From Archivesica marissinica (Eukaryota > Mollusca > Bivalvia > Venerida > Vesicomyidae): a stretch of DNA of 64,000 nucleotides. Shown piece after piece: positions 60,901 through 64,000 of this stretch. Below the pieces are notes generated by a model. That model saw only the letters and a list, made by a program, of their open reading frames with translations, was not told where the DNA came from and made no database searches. A program made the position numbers and the translations under genes. Each line of letters starts with the position of its first letter. Positions within the stretch are counted from its first letter, which is position 1. The stretch spans positions 56,714,543 through 56,778,542 of the forward strand of contig CM026390.1 of the NCBI GenBank assembly GCA_014843695.1. The letters run 5' to 3'.

Positions 60901-63120
60901 CAAGTAGTGTATAGTTTCATCTCCCATCTGTCTGTCTATAGAATACATGAAACTCTTCATTCTATAGCTGTGCTCAGGTAGTGTATAGTTTCATCTCCCA
61001 CCTGTCTGTCTATAGAATACATGAAACTCTTCATTCTATAGCTGTGCTCAGGTAGTGTATAGTTTTATCTCCCATCTGTCTGTCTATAGAATACATGAAC
61101 CTCTTCATTCTATAGCTGTGCTTAGGTAGTGTATAGTTTCATCTTCCACCTGTCTGTCTATAGAATACATGAAGTTCTTCATTCTATAGCTGTGCTCAGG
61201 TAGTGTATAGTTTCATCTCCCATCAGTCTGTCTATAGAATACATGAAACTCTTCATTCTATAGCTGTGCTCAGGTAGTGTATAGTTTCATCTCCCATCAG
61301 TCTGTCTATAGAATACATGAAACTCTTCATTCTATAGCTGTGCTCAGGTAGTGTATAGTTTCATCTCCCATCCGTCTGTCAATGGAATACATGAAACTCT
61401 TCATTCTATAGCTGTGCTCAGGTAGTGTATAGTTTCATCTCCCATCTGTCTGTCTATAGAATACATGAAACTCTTCATTCTATAGCTGTGCTCAGGTAGT
61501 GTATAGTTTCATCTCCCATCTGTCTGTCTATAGAATACATGAAACTCTTCATTCTATAGCTGTGCTCAGGTAGTGTATAGTTTCATCTCCCATCTGTCTG
61601 TCTATAGAATAAATGAAACTCTTCATTCTATAGCTGTGCTCAGGTAGTGTATAGTTTCATCTCCCATCAGTCTGTCTATAGAATACATGAAACTCTTCAT
61701 TCTATAGCTGTGCTCAGGTAGTGTATAGTTTCATCTACCACCTGTCTGTCTATAGAATACATGAAACTCTTCATTCTATAGCTGCGCTTAGGTAGTGTAT
61801 AGTTTCATCTCCCATCTGTCTGTCTATAGAATACATGAAACTCTTCATTCTATAGCTGTGCTCAGGTAGTGTATAGTTTCATCTCCCATCAGTCTGTCTA
61901 TAGAATACATGAAACTTCATTCTATAGCTGTGCTTAGGTAGTGTATAGTTTCATCTCCCACCTGTCTGTCTATAGAATAAATGAAACTCTTCATTCTATA
62001 GCTGCGCTTAGGTAGTGTATAGTTTCATCTCCCATCTGTCTGTCTATAGAATACATGAAACTCTTCATTCTATAGCTGTGCTCAGGTAGTGTATAGTTTC
62101 ATCTCCCATCAGTCTGTCTATAGAATACATGAAACTTCATTCTATAGCTGTGCTTAGGTAGTGTATAGTTTCATCTCCCACCTGTCTGTCTATAGAATAA
62201 ATGAAACTCTTCATTCTATAGCTGCGCTTAGGTAGTGTATAGTTTCATCTCCCATCTGTCTGTCTATAGAATACATGAAACTCTTCATTCTATAGCTGTG
62301 CTCAGGTAGTGTATAGTTTCATCTCCCATCAGTCTGTCTATAGAATACATGAAACTTCATTCTATAGCTGTGCTTAGGTAGTGTATAGTTTCATCTCCCA
62401 CCTGTCTGTCTATAGAATAAATGAAACTCTTCATTCTATAGCTGCGCTCAGGTAGTGTATAGTTTCATCTCCCATCTGTCTGTCTATAGAATACATGAAA
62501 CTCTTCATTCTATAGCTGTGCTCAGGTAGTGTATAGTTTCATCTCCCACCTGTCTGTCTATAGAATAAATGAAACTCTTCATTCTATAGCTGTGCTCAGG
62601 TAGTGTATAGTTTCATCTCCCATCTGTCTGTCTATAGAATAAATGAAACTCTTCATTCTATAGCTGTGCTCAGGTAGTGTATAGTTTCATCTCCCATCAG
62701 TCTGTCCATAGAATAAATGAAACTCTTCATTCTATAGCTGTGCTCAGGTAGTGTATAGTTTCATCTCCCATCAGTCTGTCCATAGAATAAATGAAACTCT
62801 TCATTCTATAGCTGTGCTCAGGTAGTGTATAGTTTCATTTCTCATCCGTCTGTCTATGGAATACATGAAACTCTTCATTCTATAGCTGTGCTCAGGTAGT
62901 GTATAGTTTCATCTCCAATTAGTGTGTTCATCAAATGCATGTTGTTGTGGTGGGACTGAAACTCAACCAAATCCCTTGGTTGCAAAGCAGACAACATATC
63001 TATTGCACCACAAAGTCTCCACAAACTAGTTTGTTATTATATAAATGAAATAAGGTAATAATATGTAACTATATTTTCCAATTTCAGGTTCACAACAGCG
63101 GGTCAGGATGGTCGCCTGTG
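27873..63120 (+). CDS. NUBP1: NUBP1 (cytosolic Fe-S assembly P-loop ATPase), 5' part: exons 1-5
   Basis: NUBP1 (Nbp35 in yeast) with NUBP2 forms the scaffold on which cytosolic and nuclear 4Fe-4S clusters are built. Exons 27873-27903, 30937-31038, 32247-32380, 56146-56214 and 63088-63120 join in phase with GT-AG introns to give residues 1-123. Seen directly: an N-terminal CX13CX2CX5C cluster motif (Cys12, 26, 29, 35) specific to Nbp35/NUBP1; the deviant Walker [10 protein letters not shown] (residues 65-73); the switch region [14 protein letters not shown]; and GSGWSPV. The remaining two thirds of the protein, including the C-terminal CXXC, is beyond the window end. Intron 3 is 23.8 kb and intron 4 6.9 kb, both dominated by tandem arrays. 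The gene is divergent from tektin-3. Confidence 0.96.
28441..28594. mobile_element. Palindromic MITE in NUBP1 intron 1
   Basis: ACCTCTAGTAGT and the right-end reverse complement ACCTCTAGCAGT match at 11 of 12. An inner inverted repeat, TATCAATGAATAC / GTATTCATTGATA, makes most of it foldable. Confidence 0.6.
28600..28802 (-). mobile_element. SINE family B
   Basis: It contains GTTTTCCTGGGCAGGCTTAG, AAGCAATGTGTGTGAGGTGC, and a head ending in CACTGGACAACAACGTC on the plus strand. A more degraded family B piece is visible at about 28330-28410. Confidence 0.7.
28803..30647. other. NUBP1 intron 1 sequence
   Basis: Mostly unremarkable. An open minus-strand frame at 29889-30143 (84 codons, [18 protein letters not shown]..) is unrecognised. 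A degraded inverted end AGGTTTGACTGTAC at about 30590 resembles the TIR of the MITE at 52454. Confidence 0.45.
30648..30876 (-). mobile_element. SINE family A
   Basis: On the minus strand it runs from GGAAGTCGTGATAGCACAGT to TTTAGCTCG-containing tail; body and B box are intact. It ends 60 nt before NUBP1 exon 2. Confidence 0.88.
30937..31038 (+). CDS. NUBP1: NUBP1 exon 2 (N-terminal Fe-S motif)
   Basis: The acceptor is CTTTACAG/ATTGTCC and the donor GACCCAG/GTATGT. The exon reads [20 protein letters not shown] then [14 protein letters not shown]. Four cysteines are spaced X13, X2, X5, the N-terminal 4Fe-4S ligand set of Nbp35/NUBP1 that NUBP2 lacks. This separates the gene from NUBP2 and NUBPL. 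Confidence 0.95.
31408..31698 (-). mobile_element. SINE family C, full length
   Basis: It is in NUBP1 intron 2 and antisense to it. It contains TTTATTTATCGTCGCTACCG, GAGACCCATTCCAGAGTCTC and the tRNA-like head near 31640-31698. Confidence 0.88.
31893..32160 (+). mobile_element. tRNA-derived SINE, family F
   Basis: A-box-like CTGTGATCGAATGGTTACGG, B-box-like CACGGGTTCGAGCATTGC, and downstream CCGCTGGAGCCTGCCCAGGA. The single copy here leaves its ends uncertain. Confidence 0.45.
32247..32380 (+). CDS. NUBP1: NUBP1 exon 3 (Walker A)
   Basis: The acceptor is CGTTTCAG/CCATAG and the donor AAACAG/GTAAAA, phase 0. The exon reads [20 protein letters not shown] then [28 protein letters not shown] is the deviant Walker A with the signature lysine of the MinD/Mrp class of ATPases, needed for ATP-driven dimer function. 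Confidence 0.96.
32381..33000. other. Start of NUBP1 intron 3
   Basis: No gene. The stretch 32530-32700 has ATGTCGAATTCCGTCGG and ACTTCGAGATAAATTCGACA, possibly an old MITE, but this is unproven. Confidence 0.4.
33007..33297 (-). mobile_element. SINE family C, full length
   Basis: GCATTTGTG occurs at both flanks (32998 and 33303), consistent with a target-site duplication. The sequence follows the family throughout. Confidence 0.88.
33592..34048. repeat. 20-bp minisatellite, about 22 copies
   Basis: The unit resembles ACTTCCCTAGTATACATGAA with many one-base variants. More units occur at about 34165-34190 after a SINE fragment. Confidence 0.9.
34049..34235 (-). mobile_element. SINE family A fragment caught up in the 20-bp array
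   Basis: GTTAGCTCGATTTTAACAAC to GAGGGAGAGAATGTAAGTGC is a family A 3' half. Its edge GAGGGAGAGAATGTAAGTGC occurs a second time at about 34190, separated by array units, so the SINE piece was duplicated with the array. Confidence 0.7.
35059..35311 (+). CDS. hAT gene exon 1, TTF-type zinc finger
   Basis: The start ATCATGGCTTC is in good context. The protein reads [20 protein letters not shown].. then [17 protein letters not shown]2-C and C-X-H-spaced residues fit the TTF zinc finger of hAT-derived proteins. The donor T/GTAAGA is strong but its phase with exon 2 is a problem. Confidence 0.65.
35059..37923 (+). CDS. hAT transposase-like / ZNF862-like gene, three exons
   Basis: hAT transposases cut and paste DNA with a DDE RNase-H fold; ZNF862/KIAA1586-like proteins are related host or transposon genes. 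Exon 1 (35059-35311) encodes a TTF-type zinc finger ([20 protein letters not shown], then KHQ). Exon 2 is 36006-36184. Exon 3 starts at 36442 and stays open to 37923. Exon 3 shows [10 protein letters not shown] and [11 protein letters not shown] (likely catalytic Asp positions), HCIAHRLAL, and the dimerisation region [16 protein letters not shown]. The exon 2-3 junction is in phase. Joining the best exon 1 donor (AAAT/GTAAGA) to the exon 2 acceptor (TTTCCAG/AACATG) makes TAA, so exon 1 may end elsewhere, an exon may be missing, or the copy may be dead. The C-terminus stops early after ERGFS. A SINE sits in intron 2. Confidence 0.75.
35814..35841. repeat. Poly-G run
   Basis: About 27 G with one C, in the hAT element first intron. 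Its length is probably unreliable. Confidence 0.8.
36006..36184 (+). CDS. hAT gene exon 2
   Basis: The acceptor is TTTATTTCCAG/AACATG and the donor TACCAG/GTACAG. The exon reads [20 protein letters not shown], then a helix ending NKFMLYQ. It joins exon 3 in phase 0. Confidence 0.65.
36238..36342 (-). mobile_element. SINE family A, truncated, inside the hAT element intron
   Basis: It runs from TTTAGCTCGATTGCAAACAA to CATCGCCACGAGGGAGATAG. This is a third nesting level: SINE in hAT in hAT. Confidence 0.75.
36442..37923 (+). CDS. hAT gene exon 3, transposase core and hAT dimerisation region
   Basis: It opens [20 protein letters not shown] after TTTTTTCACAG. About 493 codons are free of stops, much longer than expected for decayed sequence of this composition, so the copy is young or retained. 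The end deviates from family form right after ERGFS, at CAGCAG/GCAAGTGG, which resembles a GC-type donor; no fitting downstream exon is visible before the element end. Confidence 0.75.
   Translation, partial: GVTQLADLRVDGHTTYEHSTSINDFQSCMASVIEDNMIEKVKKSVKFSLIFDESTDVSVHQNMIMFVRILESDDLGYVAPSTYFFGIDSLARANSESIFNKVNEMLHAKGISLSNLCGVSTDGAAVMLGHKSGVVTRLKNEVPGVLATHCIAHRLALSCCTGADAIPYMVKMQEIINSVYKYFHNSPKNMAMLESIQSHTPGQGSRFKEVFHTRWLSFEGSVSAMVSNYPSLISVFLEEKSGKALSLHKSLTCYKFLYVVYFLCDVLKPLSILSKMYQKQDLDFTEVTPLLSSTIDLVNELGAERNGQKLSQFLGKVPDEPQFDADGLVTFEFEGHTIRDSNKQRSEAVKACEQLVTGVVKSLNDRFTDNEDGVILTALSNFFNPSVSRPIKGTDIDTVTEYLATIGVEGSRENLSCFLDFAHASHDNGNKSVTSTRDMANLALRHADVYPAASEAAGRLLVAPVSTVECERGFSRQVEVHEIKKNPLLILFV
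37932..37937 (+). promoter_or_regulatory. Candidate polyadenylation signal of the hAT gene
   Basis: AATAAA 9 nt after the stop codon of exon 3. Confidence 0.4.
38437..39180. other. NUBP1 intron 3 sequence
   Basis: AT-rich with no feature recognised. Confidence 0.5.
39181..39828. repeat. Strongly diverged monomers flanking the 35- and 65-bp arrays
   Basis: Recurring pieces like GGTATAGCCCCACCACACAG, ACATAGGTATATCC and GGGTATTG echo the GGTAT..CC(T/C)C pattern of the downstream arrays. A SINE interrupts them at 39341-39570. Confidence 0.5.
39341..39571 (-). mobile_element. SINE family A, full length
   Basis: It runs on the minus strand from GGAAGTCGTGATAGCGCAGT to AAAATAAATTTGTATAAACA. Flanks TATAGCGATA and TATAGTGATA may be the target-site duplication. 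Confidence 0.88.
39829..40490. repeat. 65-bp minisatellite, about 10 copies
   Basis: The unit contains GCATGTAATGCTTGGTGCAT, ACTGTGTAGTTACAGGAGAT and AGCAGAGGTATATCCCCATC. Repeat-derived minus-strand frames are incidental. Confidence 0.92.
40551..44606. repeat. 35-bp minisatellite, about 115 copies, with internal block duplication
   Basis: The unit contains AACCTCTGCCAAGCTATTGG and AGATGCATGGGGTAT, with sub-types CATAGCTATAGG and CATACTACAAGTG. Rare variants recur 1,191 bp apart (GATATATTGGACAGG at 41421 and 42612; CGTTTGCATAG at 42211 and 43402), so a block of about 34 units was duplicated. Confidence 0.93.
44607..46069. other. NUBP1 intron 3 sequence
   Basis: No gene is recognised. A 92-codon minus-strand frame at 45489-45767 has no family I know. 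A TCTG-rich stretch lies at about 45020-45050. Confidence 0.45.
46070..46355 (+). mobile_element. SINE family C
   Basis: It has the GTCCAGTTGTTAACACGTTG head, GCAGGTTCGATCCCCCCGTC, and an AAATCAGTGTAAAATACACA tail. Confidence 0.87.
46545..52153. repeat. 23-bp minisatellite, about 240 copies (5.6 kb)
   Basis: The unit is CTCCAGAGCTAGTTGCAGTG plus TAG or TAA, with GAGCTAG/GAACTAG sub-types and GAGCTGGATGCCGTG variants. Blocks of rare variants recur at offsets 782 (48110 and 48892) and 2,971 (48110 and 51081; TAGTTACAGA at 48511 and 51482). No coding frame is open. Confidence 0.95.
52154..52453. other. NUBP1 intron 3 sequence
   Basis: No feature is recognised. Confidence 0.5.
52454..52617. mobile_element. 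Tc1/mariner-like MITE, 164 bp
   Basis: TA flanks CAGTCAAACCTGT on the left and its exact reverse complement ACAGGTTTGACTG on the right. The interior repeats TTAAGCAGCCA/TAAGCAGCCAC. TA duplication with short inverted ends fits the Tc1/mariner group. Confidence 0.7.
52618..53151. other. NUBP1 intron 3 sequence
   Basis: Short open frames on the minus strand have no recognisable content. Confidence 0.45.
53152..53322 (+). mobile_element. SINE family D, 5'-truncated
   Basis: GATGGTACGCTAGTCGCCAG, then CTGAGTACTCCGGTTTCCTT, and the tail AAAATAAATAAAGTTTAAAC. Confidence 0.82.
53323..54183. other. NUBP1 intron 3 sequence
   Basis: AT-rich with no feature recognised. Confidence 0.5.
54184..54537. 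repeat. 44-bp minisatellite, 8 near-identical copies
   Basis: The unit contains CATTTATCTTACACAAAGCA and ATTCAGGGAATCATTGAAAC. Almost no variation between copies points to recent expansion. Confidence 0.93.
54757..55850. repeat. 37-bp minisatellite, about 29 copies
   Basis: The unit contains ATTGTCATCTAAACATGACG and TTCATGAACAATTTAGT. GTTCATGAAC inside it is a perfect 10-bp palindrome present in every copy. One irregular junction lies at about 55110-55140. Confidence 0.94.
55851..56145. other. End of NUBP1 intron 3
   Basis: AT-rich; it contains the exon 4 acceptor TGTGTATTTTAG at its end. Confidence 0.6.
56146..56214 (+). CDS. NUBP1: NUBP1 exon 4 (switch I region), joined to a donor-carrying array
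   Basis: The acceptor is GTATTTTAG/ATAGCA and the donor GAGCAG/GTAAGA. The exon reads [20 protein letters not shown] then GEQ, 23 codons, phase 0 at both ends. The donor is immediately followed by a tandem array of a 33-bp unit whose every copy repeats a donor-like sequence in the same phase. Reading on past the donor stays open to about 57606, so any downstream donor adds an in-frame multiple of 11 residues between Gln112 and Val113. Confidence 0.95.
56215..57578 (+). repeat. 33-bp minisatellite starting at the NUBP1 exon 4 donor, about 41 copies, each with a donor-like site
   Basis: The unit begins GTAAGACATTATTCTATAGC and ends TGTGTCCAGGGAG, so each boundary reads GGGAG/GTAAGA. Most copies keep GTAAGA; a few read GTAATA, GTAAAA, GTAGGA or GTAAGG. 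Most units are 33 bp, and the few shortened ones also stay in frame, so the exon 4 frame runs through the whole array (11-residue repeat [11 protein letters not shown]). The minus strand is also open across it, an effect of unit length. The first copy abuts the true exon 4 boundary with no spacer. Confidence 0.95.
57725..58010 (+). mobile_element. SINE family C, full length with perfect 11-bp target-site duplication
   Basis: TGCAAATTGAA at 57714-57724 and 58011-58021. The head is CGGATCTGTAGTCCAGTGGT, then the B box GCAGGTTCGATCCCCCGTCT. Its good preservation suggests a young insertion. Confidence 0.93.
58331..62915. repeat. 74-bp minisatellite in NUBP1 intron 4, about 62 copies
   Basis: The unit contains CTCTTCATTCTATAGCTGTG, CTCAGGTAGTGTATAGTTTC and ATCTCCCATCTGTCTGTCTA. 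A 72-bp variant lacking CT (GAAACTTCATTC) recurs every 220 bp at 61911, 62131 and 62351, and also at 60065 and 60285, giving three-unit higher-order repeats. A 29-nt A/C-rich insertion interrupts one unit near 58800. Confidence 0.95.
62916..63087. other. End of NUBP1 intron 4
   Basis: Unique sequence leading to the exon 5 acceptor CCAATTTCAG. Confidence 0.6.
63088..63120 (+). CDS. NUBP1: NUBP1 exon 5
   Basis: This 33-nt exon has acceptor CCAATTTCAG/GTTCAC and donor CCTGTG/GTAAGA, and reads [11 protein letters not shown]. In the family this follows EGEQ and precedes a YVEDNLGVMS-like segment, which must lie in exon 6 beyond the window. Reading past the donor stays in frame into the following 42-bp array for about 90 codons. 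Confidence 0.9.
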
Positions 63121-63150
63121 GTAAGAGATTGGATTTCAGTTACTGTGCCT

Positions 63151-64000
63151 ACAAGATATGTCTACCCGTCTGTGTGGCATACCTCCTTATGTACAAGATA
63201 TGTCTATACGTCTGTGTGGCATACCTCCTTATGTACAAGATATGTCTACCCGTCTGTGTGGCATACCTCCTTATGTACAAGATATGTCTATCCGTCTGTG
63301 TGGCATACCTCCTTATGTACAAGATATGTCTATCCGTCTGTGTGGCATACCTCCTTATGTACAAGATATGTCTACCCGTCTGTGTAGCATACCTCCTTAT
63401 GTACAAGATATGTCTCTCCGTCTGTGTAGCATACCTCCTTATGTACAAGATATGTATATCCGTCTGTGTGGCATACCTCCTTATGTACAAGATATGTCTA
63501 CCCGTCTGTGTGGCATACCTCCTTATGTACAAGATATGTCTATCCGTCTGTGTAGCATACCTCCTTATGTACAAGATATGTCTCTCCGTCTGTGTAGCAT
63601 ACCTCCTTATGTACAAGATATGTCTGTGTGGCATACCTCCTTATGTACAAGATATGTCTATCCGTCTGTGTGGCATACCTCCTTATGGACAAGATATGTC
63701 TATCCGTCTGTGTGACATACCTCCTTATGTACAAGATATGTATATCCGTCTGTGTGGCATACCTCCTTATGTACAAGATATGTCTACCCGTCTGTGTAGC
63801 ATACCTCCTTATGTACAAGATATGTCTCTCCGTCTGTGTAGCATACCTCCTTATGTACAAGATATGTATATCCGTCTGTGTAGCATACCTCCTTATGTAC
63901 AAGATATGTATATCCGTCTGTGTGGCATACCTCCTTATGTACAAGATATGTCTATCCGTCTGTGTGGCATACCTCCTTATGTACAAGATATGTATATCCG
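63151..64000. repeat. 42-bp minisatellite in NUBP1 intron 5, about 20 copies, continuing past the window
   Basis: The unit contains ACAAGATATGTCTACCCGTC and TGTGTGGCATACCTCCTTAT. It starts 30 nt after the exon 5 donor. Several frames on both strands are open because 42 is a multiple of three; none is regarded as a gene. Confidence 0.93.

Noticed and set aside
63118..63986. Several overlapping frames on both strands in the 42-bp array
   Set aside because: Repeat-driven; no unique sequence, no start context.
4132..64000. CRISPR arrays
   Set aside because: The repeats are head-to-tail with no unique spacers, and the DNA is eukaryotic.

Overview
The window is animal nuclear DNA: spliced genes with GT-AG introns, many tRNA-derived SINEs, cut-and-paste transposons, and very large minisatellite arrays that occupy roughly a third or more of the 64 kb. 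Two conserved host genes are recognisable and lie divergently (head to head). The SINE, MITE and minisatellite load, AT-rich introns, a ciliary tektin and a ZNF862-like hAT element fit a marine invertebrate. A bivalve or other mollusc is my best guess, but this is inference and no species is claimed.

Layout. 1-10 kb: SINEs, a 1.4-kb terminal-inverted-repeat element with a broken coding remnant, a piggyBac-type MITE and a 3.8-kb array of a 60-bp unit with one frame open for 1,255 codons. 10.1-23.6 kb, minus strand: a complete tektin-3 gene (505 aa in six coding exons). It contains a duplicated fourth-domain exon of exactly the same length and phase, i.e. a candidate mutually exclusive exon pair. 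Its introns hold minisatellites, SINEs, MITEs and a LINE fragment. 23.6-27.9 kb: intergenic, with a second LINE fragment and SINEs. 27.87 kb to the end, plus strand: the 5' part of NUBP1, a P-loop ATPase of cytosolic Fe-S cluster assembly. Five exons (residues 1-123) are visible and the rest is off the window.

NUBP1 introns are unusually burdened. Intron 3 is 23.8 kb and holds a nested pair of hAT-type elements (the inner one with a three-exon transposase-like gene) plus arrays of 20-, 65-, 35-, 23-, 44- and 37-bp units. Intron 4 (6.9 kb) is mostly two arrays. The first begins exactly at the exon 4 donor, and each of its about 41 units of 33 bp carries another donor-like AG/GTAAGA in the same reading phase with no stop codon. 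Intron 5 opens with a 42-bp-unit array that is also in frame.

The strongest leads are (1) the donor-bearing in-frame array at NUBP1 exon 4, which predicts 11-residue-step isoforms or donor competition, and (2) the tektin-3 alternative exon pair. Secondary leads are the nested hAT insertion, the shared 3' tail of two different SINE families, and higher-order repeat structure inside the arrays. Exon boundaries were set by eye from reading frame, splice consensus and recall of the protein families; no search or alignment was run.
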